Assembly (NCBI GenBank): GCA_021018815.1
Contig: JAITYX010000065.1
Span: 1,473,001-1,537,000, forward strand
Length of the DNA: 64,000 bases
Source: Talinum fruticosum
Taxonomy: Eukaryota > Streptophyta > Magnoliopsida > Caryophyllales > Talinaceae
Reading direction: 5' to 3'
The stretch's first letter is position 1. Every line of letters begins with the position of its first letter. The translations under genes and the position numbers were made by a program. Below the pieces are notes generated by a model. It did no database searches and was not told the origin of the DNA. It saw nothing but the letters and a program-made list of their open reading frames with translations. Below, one piece after another: positions 23,534-35,686 of the stretch.

Positions 23534-24655
23534 CAATTCTTCATCAATCAAAGGCAAATGTACAAGAACCAACACAGGGATTAGTTTACTTTGTATCAAC
23601 CAACATGATGCAAAGCGCATCATGGATGAGATTCATAGTGGGTAATATGGACTCCATATGAATGGAAAAATGTTGGTTCGGAAAGTTCGAGAGGCTTGGA
23701 TACTATTGGTCGACCATGGCAGCAGATCGCCATGAGATTATTAAGAAATGCAACAAGTGTCAAGTGTATGCAAATTTATAACACCTGCCACCATCGTTTC
23801 TCATGACACTTGCATCAGCCTGGCCATTCTCGGTTTAAGGAATTAACATTATTAGCAAAGTGACCCCTAAAGGAACGGGAAGTCACGAATTTATGATAGT
23901 AGTGATTTATTACTTCACTAAGTAGGTAGAAGCAGACCTCCTATATAACCTTGACGTCCGAGCAGGTGGCCAAGTTCATTACCCACAACGTCATTTGTCG
24001 ATATGGGGTACCCCGTGAGTTGATCAGTGACCATGGTAGTCAATTCAAGAAAGAAGTAGCAGATCTACTGGACAAATACAAGATCAAGCACTATAAGTCG
24101 TCTCCCTATCGTCCTCATGCCAATAGAGCAGTTGAGGCTGCAAATAAAAACATTTGCAAAATAGTTGAGAAGATGGTTGTCAGCTGTAAGGATTGGCTCG
24201 ACAGGTGGCCAAAGATGGCTATTGAACCTACTTTAGGACCTCTACGGAAGCAATGCCTTACTCCGTAGTATATGGCATACAAGCAGTCCTTCCAATAGAA
24301 ATTTCCATCCCGTCATTGTAGATCATTGCTGAAATTCAAATTCCGTAAGCGAGTGGGCTAAGGCACACTACGAAGAGTTAGTGTTGTTGGATGAGAGGTG
24401 CCTCAATACCTTACATAATATCCAAATATACCAGGCACGTATATCAAGGGTATTTAACAAAAAGTGAAGCCTCAAAATTTATAAATTGGGGTTTGGTCCT
24501 TAAGTAGATTAGAGCACCGATCCAGGATCCTCGAGGAACTAGCAAGGCCCATTTGTGCTAAGTGAAATACTGCTAGGAGGAGTAGTAAAATTAATTGATT
24601 TGGATGGTGAAGAGGTCTTTCAGTACCCAAACTTGGATCAATTGAAGTAATACTA
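23534..24655 (+). pseudogene. Gypsy A integrase, degenerate, resumed after copia 1
   Basis: The zinc-binding region is visible at 23590-23780 in broken frames, ending 'KCNKCQVYAN'. The frame 23951-24268 covers the catalytic core with 'VICRYGVPRELISDHGSQFK', 'YKIKHYKSSPYRPHAN' and 'AVEAANKNI', that is the D-(35)-E part of the triad in its normal Tat context. Around 24540-24655 the sense 'GPFVL...GGVVKLIDLDGE' followed by 'LDQLK' marks the C-terminal end. It would join element DNA to the host genome. The copy is dead. Confidence 0.85.
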
Positions 24656-25550
24656 CGTTTAGCATGACCCTAAAACGGGCCAAGCCTAGCCCAACTAGGC
24701 CACGTCGTGGCAGGTGCCGGCCACCACCCGGACAATAGTGGGATGGTTGGGCTGAGTGATTTCCCTTGGTTTTTATCTTTGTAATTTTTTATTTTGAGGG
24801 TCCAATTAGATGGTCTTTTCTATTAAATTGATTGTTATTCAATGTTGGGTGGTCCAATTAGATAGCCCATTGGTGTAATTCATCCTTTAATTAATTTTTA
24901 AGGATGGTCTAATTAGGCGGTCCAATTTATGCCTCTAAGTGAGCACTAAAAATATATAAAGCAAGCAAAGTCGAGCACAAATCTTACTTTTTACTTTTAT
25001 GTAATAAAAAAGGTAAGCCTCCTACTTACCCGAATACATGGCTAATAAAAGGAAAAAAACAAGCGCACTATGTGGAAAATTAAAAATTATTCTAAAAAGG
25101 CAAAACTAAACTTCCTAATGTCTTTTATTCCTTGTTAGAAAAAATCATCTCTAAAAATAATTCAACCCTTAGTCTATTTTCATTTTTTGTCCTTTCGGAT
25201 CACTAGACTCAACTCCATCATCTTGGGTACGCTTCTTTAGATCCTCAATTCTACCGGCCCTCCTTTCTTCAGCTTGCTTAGCCTCGGATTCTCTTCTGCA
25301 GGAACACTCGGCTATCCGATGGTTCACTTAGCGTATTTGGAGAGGTGCAACAGCATGAACAGACTTCTTGTGGATCCATCTCTCGAGCCCTTAATGCTTG
25401 TGACGTTTGGGGTTACTTCCGTTATCCACTCAAGATAAAATGCAAATATGGTAGTAGTCGGCTCACCTGCAGGTTTCGACGGCTTTGGCAAGTTCGTCTA
25501 ATATTCAGGCCACGATTTAACTTGCCTAGAACCGTTAAAACCTTCAAACA
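24656..25550 (+). other. Gypsy A region after integrase, no gene seen
   Basis: Sequence between the end of pol and the first antisense ORF. The text 'ggtccaattagatggtc' occurs in variants at 24800-24930, giving a weak local repetition. No domain recognised in either strand. Confidence 0.4.
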
Positions 25551-25559
25551 GTTCAAAGG

Positions 25560-26700
25560 TAGCGAGGCCAAATGTAATCCGGAATGGGAATCTCTTGCTC
25601 TCTTCCTATCCGTCGTAATACACGATCGGGGAAGTACTAAGTGCTTGGTTTTTAGACCCAGTAGGCGTACAAAGGGTTGTTGTCCGGCATGTGTCCGAAA
25701 TTGGAACACTTTCCTGTGTGCAATATACCATACTATGGTATTACTCGTGGTTTCGAGGTATTCCTCCTACCAAAAAGCAAAGTGATTAGCTACCGCCTCT
25801 ACCCACTTTCATTGACGAAGCGTATCGCCAAATAGGTATTTACTTTTATAGGAGCCCGAATCAACTACGGATATTCCATTAACCAAATCCGCACACCACA
25901 TATAATAAAAAATAATAATAAGTGTCCTGCACAGATCAAAGTTCAAACCTTTATTTAAGGTCCAACAGGAGCAAAATAAAAAAATAACGAAAAAGCGGAA
26001 AATAGAGAATCTCGGTGCAAAATTGGAGGCTTTTAGGCCTTGGCGGAGCTGGCGGCGCTGACCGGTTCCCGTTGTTTAGTCCAGGCAGTTGTTATTTTCT
26101 TACATGCAACAATACGGGGCTCCCAATGAAATCCTCCTCCGGATCAGCCTTGACCCGGTCTAATACTATTATAGTTTCAGCAATTATCAGCAGAGTCGGG
26201 AGCAGTAATCGTTCGGTTACTCAACTAAGCGCAGTAGTGTCGTAGGCACCATGTCCCCGCGACCTCCTACCAACAGGAAACCACCGATCGGGCAGGTGAT
26301 AATAGCTTGCCGTCTTGGGATGATGATAGACTCGGAGAATGCATACATCCGGTGATAATTTTTCATCGGGTTCATCGAGTTCACTCGATTCCCGATAAGA
26401 ATCCACCCTAGATTCTTATTACTTAGCTTCAGAAGGTATTTGTAGGTTTTGTGCAGATTTTTATAAGATTTGGGTACAACCGGCGTAGTGCAGCATTAGA
26501 TGCCCATAATAGCATCAAACTCTTCAAGCAAGGGGTACAATTCCTTATCCCCAAACCCGACAACGTGGTGGTGAGGATCCCAATAGGCCACGAAACCTTT
26601 AAGAAAGTCCAATAGACTTTAACATGGCGAATACTAAATAAAGTATTCAACCCATATTGTGACAAGCCTACGCTCTCAATGTTTGTCACCTAATACATCC
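25560..26700 (-). pseudogene. Gypsy A antisense ORF 1, DUF7745-like, degenerate
   Basis: On the minus strand around 26600-26490 one frame reads 'FVAYWDPHHHVVGFG' and then 'DKELYPLLEEFDAIMGI'. This resembles the plant DUF7745 / putative transposon protein domain, where a 'F-x-F-G-D-x-E-L-x-P-x-L-E-E' segment is typical. Further down, near 25650-25590, the sense 'RVLRRIGREQEIPIPDYIW' fits the same family. Antisense ORFs between integrase and LTR have been described in Tat-lineage elements. Frames are interrupted by stops and the boundaries are approximate. Confidence 0.4.
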
Positions 26701-28800
26701 AATGAGATAAATCAGTCATGAAGTTCATCTTTTAAAATTAGAAGGAAAATTACAGGAATGGGGGAATTTCTTTAGGATATGTTTTCTAAGGGAATTACGA
26801 AAGAACGTTCGAAGGCACAATTTTTGGTCATCAACAAGGGTTTAATTTATAGCAGCTTCCAATCACCGGAGTCCTACTACATTAGCACCACCAACGCCTC
26901 GGTTTTCTTGGGCATGACAGGCGCCGCGCGAGCCTTGGACTGGCCGGTTCGACTTATTTTTTGGCTCGAGCACTCCTTGGACCATCATTTATTCTTGCCT
27001 TAGCCCATCTTCGATCAAACCCCGTTAATTTTTGGACCGTGCATTTACAAATTCCCATTTTTATTTTTTTATTTTCTTTTGGGGGATGGGGACTATGTGT
27101 GCAAATTTTTTCAATTTGTCTTTGTAATTTTTCGTACGAATTTTACATCATATTAATAAAAGAAAGCATGTTTAAAATTGAGTGTTTGCATTTCATCTTA
27201 TTGCATAGAGTTAAATTCTTACAAAATATTAAATGTTAAACAACACAAAGCACCCTACAAAGGATCAACAAATCTTCACCATCGAAGCATCATCAAAGAT
27301 ATAATTCCCGAAGTCCTCCAAAACGGACGTGGAGAGCGACTGTCTCCGCCACGTTGAGAAGAGTTAGCACCATGGCCCCAAGATTGAGTTGCTCCATGAG
27401 AAGGTCTGCCGTAAGACGCCCGGTGGAAGTTAAGAGGGTTCTCATGGCGATCGGATGCTTGAAGGAGCGAGAATATCCAAACTTTCTTCGAGAAAGTTAG
27501 GCCCCGCGCCGAAAGAACTAGGCCCAAAGATGCTAGGTTCCGCTCGAAGTACTCCGATGATGCGCTCGTCATGAAGAGCGGCAAAAGGTACCAACTCTAG
27601 ACGTACCACTATGAGGTGTTTGTGAGCAAGATGAATGTGCTTGTACCCCCAGTCCACCAAGGAGGCCTCTTAATGAAGATGTTCTAGATCGATGCCTCTA
27701 CAAAAATGGATGAGCAATTACCACATCTACTAAAAGCTTAATAAAGTAAGCATTTCACTAACCAAAGACTCACCCGGAAGGTTGGGAAGGTTCTCCTAGA
27801 GAATAAGTCTCAAATATAGTTAAGGGCATACTCGGAGTCTAATGGACATGGTCCGGGATCGCTCTCGATCATACTCGCAAAGATTTTTGGTGTTAGTAAC
27901 TTTTAGCATACAACTAAGTAAAGAGCATAAAACTCTTACCCCTTGCCAGTTTCTAGGAAAAGGGAACCCCATGCACTTCTCCTTCAACAGTTCGGGAATC
28001 CGTATGTAATGAGGAGATTCCCTGGGTTAAGAAACATCCACATCGGGACTTGGAATGTGGATGTCCTCTCGGGAGCAGACTACAAAGAGATAAAGTTAAT
28101 TTACATACAAGAAATTCAACTACACACAAGAAATTCAACTACACACAAAAATAAGAAACGGATAGAAACTCACCAGACGGATCATAATCTGTCCCATGTG
28201 ATATACGTAGGACGTACATAAGCTTAAGAACTACGTATAGGGGTACCCGGTGGTCGCTTCTTGTTGCTCTTTTGGAGAAAGAGAGCAAAAGTAAAACATG
28301 ATTTGTGGCGGATCAAAAGGAACAAATGGAGGCCATGCATTGTTCCAGATTTATGGCGTAACTCTCTTGCCAAGTTACCGACAGAAACCCGAAAGGACCC
28401 TCAAATAAGATCCTCCTTTCACTTAACTCCCGTGCGATGGTTACGCTTGGAGGAAGTTGGAGTTGGGCCCAAGGATGGAAATTGGTCTACACATACAGGG
28501 TTTATAATTAGATAAGCAAGCGCAAGCGAAAGCGATACGAAAATGGGCATAGAACGCGCTAAGCCAAGGCTGGCATGGGCCACAACCATGCCCACTACGC
28601 TCACCACGAGTCGTGGGCAGTGGCAGCCAGCTCAAGCAATGAAGCAAAATTCTTCTAGGCACATTTTTTAGCTTAAAAGTGACATATCGAAGCAACATGG
28701 TTGAGTGTACACCTCAAGATTCCTATAGCATGGATTTTGAACTATTGAAGACGGATTCTAACCCATGGATATGGAGGCCGGAAAAGTAGGATGATTTGTA
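26701..28800. other. Gypsy A long 3' region, unassigned
   Basis: Element sequence between the two antisense ORFs. The minus-strand frames 27660-27442 and 27584-27276 may be distal parts of the antisense plant mobile domain gene, but I recognise no motif. 28540-28640 and 30180-30230 contain GC-rich 'ccacggcc/gccggcc'-like patches. No other gene is supported. Confidence 0.35.
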
Positions 28801-28827
28801 AAACCGGGCGACGAGCACGGGAAATAT

Positions 28828-29990
28828 TCATAGGACCATGGCTGCAATTTTGGGAAAAAAGTGAGATTTTATCCACACAAGATAAAATGTATTGGAAATA
28901 AATGCGGAACTAGAGCACATCTCAATGATCTTCCACAAGCCACATAGCGGAAGATAATTTGTCAAATCCTTCTCAAGCTTTGTATGTTGCACACCGACAC
29001 GGAGGCCCCCGATAAGACAAGTATATGCAGTTGCACCTCGGTTGAGCTCTTTTATTTTATTAAGGTCCACTAAGTTCACCAAATAGTGAACATGAATCTT
29101 AGCGGCCTGGTCGGTAAAGAGGATCATACTCAAGAGAAGAGCAAGCAAGATCCTCATTTGTTGCTGAGGAGAATGTTGAGGCCGAAAACAAGCATCCTCA
29201 AGAGCCCGAAAAATAACAGTATACTTAAAATGAACATGAACCTTTGATGCTTGGTCGGAATGATTGTCGTGCTTAACAAGAGAGCAAGCACGATCCGGAC
29301 TTGTTGTTGTGGAGAATGTCGGGCCCAAAGCTGGACATCCTCAAAAGCCTCAAAAGGACGGTGTATTTAAAGAAATTTTCCAAGGGAAACTTATTAGCCA
29401 TGGGATCGAAGAGGTGACGAAGATAGCCATATCTTTATACAAACTCCGATCATAGACTAGAGGCTCCCCGAGAAGCCTAGACCTAATAAGACATCAAAAT
29501 CAAAAGGAGTAATAGTCATCTCCCCAAAGAGAAGATGGAAGGTATTAGTGGTATCCCAAAAGCGCTCACTAATGGCCCTAATGGAATCCCACTCTCTTTT
29601 GTCATAAAGATGATTTAAAACATTGAAGAGGGAACCAAACCCAACGTTGTGCATGACATCTTCTAAAGGATAGTGCATCTTTCTACATGTCTCTATGAAC
29701 TTGGATATGGCTCCGCTAATTCGGATTGAGCCTTTCGCAAGACAAAAATCCAACAAGATTTTTTTTTTTTTAGTCGAAGTACTACTCTAAGTGACCAAAG
29801 TAGAAGTTTAAGCCAACGAGCTTACCGATGGAGATATGGCAAGTGAAGAAACATAGTTTTCAACCTCCCCAAGAGGTCATATGGGTTCCATTCTTCATGT
29901 GGACGCTATTCCCACTCTAAGAATTTGTATTGGACCAATTTATCACCCTTTATCCTCCCAGTAGGACGAGCCTTTCATCTAGACATCTTT
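28828..29990 (-). pseudogene. Gypsy A antisense ORF 2: plant mobile domain protein, degenerate
   Basis: The minus-strand frame 29756-29457 reads 'WDTTNTFHLLFGEMTITP' followed by 'FDFDVLLGLGFSG'. This is the core signature of the plant mobile domain (as in MAIN/MAIL1 proteins and transposon-borne relatives). The frame 29328-28828 carries on with 'LLALLLSMILFTDQAAK', 'VHYLVNLVDLNKIKEL' and 'GATAYTCLIGGLRVG', the second half of the domain. A 144-bp tandem duplication (29091-29234 and 29235-29378) repeats part of this half. Transposon-borne mobile domain genes are known in plants. Its function inside the element is not known. One or more frame breaks separate the halves. Confidence 0.65.
29091..29378 (-). 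repeat. 144-bp diverged tandem duplication inside the mobile domain ORF
   Basis: 'catgaa-c/t-ctt' starts at 29091 and again at 29235, followed by matching blocks ('agcaagca', 'gatcc', 'ttgttg', 'ggagaatgt', 'catcctcaa'). A period of 144 is divisible by three, so the duplication preserves the frame. The copies differ at many sites, so it is old. Confidence 0.7.
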
Positions 29991-29999
29991 GAAGAGAAG

Positions 30000-30746
30000 A
30001 CTTTGAAGACCAACTAGTTTTCAACAAGACCAAACCCGAGCTAGAAAGTAAGAAAGCAGGAAGAGAAGTGTGCAAAATAAACACACTAAACTCCCTTTGA
30101 TAGACCCATTCATCCAAAGCAAGCCAAGTATAGAAGCTAGAGTCAAAAAGCAAGGGAGACCAAGGTAATCCGGCAGAAGCATGCCACGGCCAGGCCTCGC
30201 CAAATACGGGCTGGTGCCGGCCATGAGGAGAGGTGATGTCCTGTCAATGATAGCTTTGTAGCCCTAGCTGATGGGTAGCTTGTGAAGTCTCATCAAGTAT
30301 GGCAAGTGGATTTTGGCACCATATGCATGCAAGTGAGAGCTATTGGACCCACTAAATCAGCTTTTTCGGATCAAATTTTTAGTCGGTTTTGACTAAATTA
30401 TTCGAGTAAAACACTGAACTTTCGTCAATATGATTATCTACTAATGAGCATGTTAGTATACAAGATTATCAAACCACGCTTCGGATAAAAAACGATCAAA
30501 GTTTCAGCATCAAAATTTACCAAGCTTTAGGCTTTGATCAAGCCAAGCTTAGGATCCTCTTACTCTACTTTAGAATGCGTGCATCACGATCCAGTCCAAG
30601 CCTCTGTCTTAGAATTCAAGTTCGACTGTAGCCAATTCCGGACACACCACTACAATCAACGCTCGAAACAACACATCAAATTAAGATAAGCATCCTTTAG
30701 TGTCTACTTTGATCCTTCATCTTTCAAACTAGTTTAAAGTAGGGGC
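30000..30746. other. Gypsy A sequence preceding the 3' LTR, with polypurine tract
   Basis: No gene was recognised. The final bases 'aaagtaggggc' before 30747 form a plausible polypurine tract for gypsy A. Confidence 0.4.
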
Positions 30747-32893
30747 TGCCAGTACACACCTAAAATGCATCGTCCCTTATCTCTTTTTCGTATTTTATAT
30801 TGTTGGCCCGATGATGAGATCTTAAGTCCTCCTGTTTGTGGACTTGGATCACGGTCGGTATCCGGTTGGTGCGATGGAAGCCAATAAATCACAAAGAACC
30901 CTAAGCACCAAATAAATAGCCTCTTGCCTTGGGTCAGTCCAAAAATCCCTTTTCTTTCGAAGGTCCAAGCCCGGGGCAAGCCTCTAGACTTAGCGGAAGT
31001 CCGGTGCCATGTACGAGAAATTCCAAGCTTAGAATTCTGCGTTTTATTCTTTTGTCCAACCGGACACGAGTTGAAGACCTCAAGACGATGTTAAGTGCTA
31101 CATTTGATGACCATAAGTATCAAAGTGTTGCGTTTTGCTCCAAGACAGTCCGCCCGAGACTAGGAGCACACCTCCCTCAAAATGACGTTGTGGTCGAGCC
31201 CCAACCTGGGTTATTTCACTTGAAACATTGCATTTTGGCCTAAAGACTCCCGTTGTAGCATGGAAGGGCACAAAACCGTATGGTAACACCGGGTGGCCTG
31301 TGCCCCGACCACTATTCTATCTAATTTTATCCTATTCTATATGGTTCACTCTTAGGATTTTTTGGCCCGGTTTTCTCAGTCGCTTCGGACAACTGGCCGA
31401 GAGCAAACCGTAGGTCATTTATGACCTAGACCTCTCCCTATAAATAAAGAGCTCACTACTCAAACATTACGTAAGATTGGAAAAATAAACTCACTACCCC
31501 TCAAAATGGAATTGTTTGGGAATCGTTGAGCGAGGTGATGATAGGAGATAGTTATGGTTGTTCATCCATTGGAGATTAATTCTCATAGCATGTTGTTTTC
31601 TTGTGTTTAATACATTATGTAAGCTCACTACTCAAACTAGTGATGGTCGTCGTTTGACGGGCGGAACGGAAGGGTTTTTCCCTACGTTTCGTACCTTGCC
31701 CCGAATGATTCTCAATTCTAAGACCGATGAAGTCATTTTTATCCTTTTTCGGTCTTAGTTTCTCCCATAATAAGATTGGAAAAGTAAACTTTATTTTGTT
31801 TTTGTTAGTTTTTCTTTCCTAAAACTTACTCGGTGACTCCTATTTTTGCTTTAATTCTTCAATATTGCATCTCGGCTATTTCTTACTAAAAGGATAAAAA
31901 AAAAGGGGGGATTTTGGATCTACTTGCTAGGACAAAGGCTGAGGCTGATTTCCTCGGTCGTGGCTTCTAGCCGGCACCCTCGACCGCTAGGCGGTAGCTT
32001 CGGCTAGCACCGAGTGGTTAGTGGTCACGGCTTAGGTCCAAACCGATGTTTTCACACCAGCTTGGCCCTCAAGCCTCACGGAAATTTAAAACTCTAACTT
32101 TTTTATTTTTTTCAGTTAAGAAATAATATCCCGGGATTTCGAAAATAATTTCTAAAATAAAATAACTAATAAAATTGTCATTCAAACTTTACCTAATCCG
32201 TTTCAATTTGATTTAATAAAATTCAGAAATCTAAATAAGAGGTTCATCCCCACTTTCTAAAATCTATCTTCAAAACTTAAAATCAATTTCCAACTTTGAA
32301 AAACCCAAAAGCGCCAACCCATGGGGAAGGTCCCGGCAGTGGTTCCTACAACGAACTCCCCTTTTTCGATTTATTTCTATCAATTGCTTCTCGGCTTTTT
32401 CGACTGCAAGATACAAAAATTAGAGTTTCGAACCTGCCAGCCAGACCAAAGGCTGAGGTTGATTTCATCAACTGCGGCCTCCGGCCGGCACCGCCGACCA
32501 CTAGGTGCCTGGCTTCGGCCGAGACTGAGTGGTCGAGTAGTCGTTTTGTCCAAACCGGTGTTTTCACACCAAATTGGCCCTAAAGCCTCATGGTAGATTC
32601 AAAACCCTAGATTTTTTTATTTTGTTCGGTTAAGAAATAATATCCCGGGACTTCTAAAAATAATTTCTAAAATAAAATAATTAATAAAATCGTCATTCAA
32701 TCTGATTTAATTCATTTCAACTTGATTTAATAAAATTCGAAAATCTAAATAAGAGATTCATCCCCACTTTCTAAGTTTCATCTTCAAAACCCTAAAATCA
32801 GTTTCATCTTCCAAAATCAAATAAAAATTTCAAAACGTACGGTAATCCAGTGGGAAAGCCCCGCTCTGCGGGAAGAGGACCATGGTTCCTACA
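30747..32893 (+). repeat. Gypsy A 3' LTR with internal tandem duplication
   Basis: Its start ('tgccagtacacacctaaaa') aligns with the gypsy B LTR start on the minus strand at 48750 ('tgtagacaccaaaaacg'). Both then share 'cccttatctctttt' and many later blocks, for example 'gacgggcgga'. The end 'ggttcctaca' occurs twice, at 32350 and 32893. The last 500-540 bp are present in two tandem copies (31860-32350 and 32360-32893), each with 'aaaggctgagg', 'ttttcacacca' and 'ggttaagaaataatatcccggga' variants. The gypsy B LTR has one copy. Confidence 0.75.
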
Positions 32894-33900
32894 GCGGGCC
32901 AAAGGTTCTTTATAATAATTCTAACCTGATCTTTCTCGGAAGGTTGGTCTACCATGTAGGAAGCCTTTGCCCTGCATCCGGTGAGGAAATCGGTGAAGCT
33001 TTCTTTCTCCCCTTGGTTGATAGATTCCGAATCTCAAAGGGTGATAGGTAGATCATTGTTTTAGGAATATTCATGTAGGAATTCCTTACACGGATCGGTC
33101 CAATTAGTGACCTTGTGTGGATCAACTGCGTCCACGGAAAAATGATGTGGTATGTATCTTCGGTACATTCTTCAAAGTCATTGTTCCTATGCGATTACTG
33201 AACATGATGATGGGAATTCTCGAAACCATGTTAATATATGACATAGTAAATTTGGGAGGTAGTTTCCCTTTTGGGGATTGAAGTGAATCCCATGAGGTCA
33301 AAGTAATGACTCTTGAACATGGAAGACTCTCTTAACATCCTTTCTATCTGATATATATGTGGATCAAACTTAGGTTCGGGATCGGTTTTGGAGGTGGTGA
33401 TGGAACTCCTTTTTATTTTACTTCCTCTTCTTCTTTCTCCTTTTCTCTCTATTTCTCCTCATTTTTCTATTTCTCCTTTATTTCTTTCTCTCCTCATTTT
33501 TCTACAGAGTCTTTAGAATAAGATCAAGAGTTTCGGATATGGTTTCTAATTTTTTAATCTTAAGCCTCAATCCGGGCTTCCATCTTACCCGAGGATTCGT
33601 TGAGCAATGTGATGATAGGAGATAGTCTGTGGTTGTTCATCTATTGGAGGGGAATTGTTTTTGGGTACTGTCCTACAGTGGAATATTGATTGAACTGGTG
33701 TTATGTGCACCGAAGTTGGTTGCATTGGCGTTGACCGAGGTGTAGAACGAGAAGGTGCGGCACCGGACTCTTTACTTAAGCGCTCTAACCTTTTCGAGCT
33801 AGTATTCCAATGAAACCCAGTTGAGGTAGGGTTCCCTAGTAGCCCAAAGGATAATTTCTTAGGACCATGCTAAGAAAACCATCTTTTGGGGAGAAGAGAC
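32894..33900 (-). pseudogene. Gypsy B gag fragment
   Basis: The minus strand matches gypsy A gag over 600-1420, including the segments that in gypsy A read 'gatccacatatagatcagat' (here about 33340-33370) and 'atggtagaccgaccttccga' (here about 32935-32960). There is no long open frame. The fragment ends abruptly at the gypsy A LTR. Confidence 0.7.
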
Positions 33901-34954
33901 TCAAGCGCTAGACTCGAAAAGACTAGGAAAAGGAAAGAAAAATGCTCTTTATTTGGATGCACATAAGGAATTCAAAAATGATCAAAGGGAGATGTAATGA
34001 TGCTAATGACTTCGATTGGAATGAATTTTATTAGGCTAATGCAAAAAAAAAAAAAACATCCTTAATCAAAAAATGAATGCAACACGGACTCACCCGATTT
34101 AAGATGGATTTTATTTTTGGCTGAATGCAAAAATGGACTCACCTAATTTTGAGATGAATTTTATTTTTGGCTAATACATAAGGGACTCACCTAATTTGAG
34201 ATGAATTTTATTTTTAGCTAATGCAAAAATGCAAGCATGTTGAAAGTCAAAACCTAAAAAACCTAAAACTGACTGAAAAAGAAAAGGAAAGGGGGTCCCA
34301 GACAGTACCCTCCTTGGGTGACTAGAGGAGGTCGGCGTCGCTACGCTCGACAACCAATTGCTAAAAGAAAGTCAAGACTAAAGCATTTTTTTAAACCGAC
34401 TCGAAAATGTACTTAATAGACCAACTCGGGAAGATTAATTATTGTATTTTATTTTGCACCCATGCTAGGGTTGTTTAGCACACTCAACCTAGTCTAAAGG
34501 CTCACAAGAAAAAGGTTAAATACTAAAACAACCACGCTCATTTCAAGCATACCAATGGAGAGAAAGGGACCACCTAGACAACCAAGGATCTATGGTAGAA
34601 AAGAAGATTAAATCTAGGTCAAATACCAAGAATTTAGTCCTTCATGGGGTGCACGGCAAGAAAAAGCATGAATTCTCGGTGCCTCTCGGTAAAAAACAAG
34701 AAAAGTGTGCTATAAGTGGAGAGTAATCATCTTCCCAAGCAATCAAGCCTAAATGAGCACATCGGGTCAATAGTTCGACCTCTCCAAAAAGGTGTTCATT
34801 TAATGGTAAAGCCTATGGTCGAAATTAAAAGCAACTATGTCCAAGGTTACCAAAATGCCATATGCCTAATGCGAAACACATTAGGAAAACTCACAACTCA
34901 AATTCTCAAGTCTCACCCTCTTAATAAGTGATACATCCTGAGTGGAGTCGCTAT
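33901..34954 (-). other. Gypsy B leader with tandem repeats and putative primer site
   Basis: In gypsy B orientation the LTR end (34955) is followed by 'atagcgactccactcagg', which I take as the primer binding site region although I cannot name the tRNA. Then comes non-coding leader. At 34230-34040 about three units with 'gactcacctaatttgagatg' and 'aattttatttttggct' repeat with a period near 50 bp. They correspond to the minisatellite at 1-215. No gene. Confidence 0.6.
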
Positions 34955-35686
34955 TGTAGGAACCAGCTGTCCCCGCATGGGCTGACCCTCCCGGAGGGGG
35001 CCGAGGGCGGTAACCGGATCGAAGTTTCCTTACAAAGCATCATTAGCTCTTGTTTGGTTTTGGAAACAATGATTTTTGAAAGTGGGGGTGTGTCTTTTAT
35101 TGAGATTTCGATTTTTGTAATTTGATTTAAAACAATTTAGGCAAAGTGGTCATTAGCGATTTTATTAATCATTTATTTTTGTAAATTAATTTAGAATGTC
35201 TCAGGATACTAATTCATAATTTAGGAAAATAGAAAAATACAATTTATCTTCTACCGGAAGGCTTTTAGGCCAAAAAGTGAAATAACACCAGTTTGGACCA
35301 AGAGCCAAGGCGGGGCACCGGTTGACGCCGGTGAGAGCTCGTGTCGCCCGGTCACTGGCGCTGGCTATAAGTCGAGACCGAGGAGCCAATCTTGGTCCAT
35401 AGCCTCAGCTGTTACAAAATAAATTAATTATTATCCATATTTAAATCAGAAATGTCGAGATACGATTAGGGAAAATAAAAACGAAAAGAGAGAGTCACCG
35501 GTCGGTTCTAGAAGATCAAAACTAACAAAAATAAAAAAGAACACTCTTCCAAACTTAGTATAGGAAAACTAAGCTTGAAAAAGGTTTAAAAAGTGACTCA
35601 GTCGGCCTAAAACCGAGAATCCAGGTGTTCGGGGTGAAGGTACAAAATGTAGGGATAAGCCCTTCATTCCGCCCGTCAGCAGATGA
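34955..35686 (-). repeat. Gypsy B 5' LTR, distal part
   Basis: The minus strand contains 'gacgggcgga', 'ccctacattttgtacctt', 'ggctgagg'-like and 'ttcctaca' blocks in the same order as the gypsy A LTR (31636-32350). It is separated from its proximal part (47445-48750) by copia 2. Confidence 0.7.

Larger units (their letters stand above)
1..32893 (+). mobile_element. Gypsy A: giant Tat-type Ty3/gypsy retrotransposon, 5'-truncated by the window edge
   Basis: The order of recognisable parts on the plus strand is untranslated leader with minisatellite, gag, protease, reverse transcriptase, RNase H, a second RNase H-like domain, integrase, a long non-pol region with antisense ORFs, and a 3' LTR (30747-32893). 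The second RNase H domain and the D-N-G-S protease signature are typical of the Tat lineage. Copia 1 (5936-23533) splits the element between the second RNase H and integrase. Without it, at least 15 kb of gypsy A is present. The 5' LTR must lie left of position 1. At its right end the LTR abuts minus-strand gag of gypsy B at 32894, so gypsy A was inserted into gypsy B. Coding parts carry many stops and frameshifts, so the copy is not autonomous. Confidence 0.8.

Noticed and set aside
25345..25785. 146-residue plus-strand open frame
   Set aside because: No domain recognised, and the opposite strand carries the more convincing DUF7745-like text.
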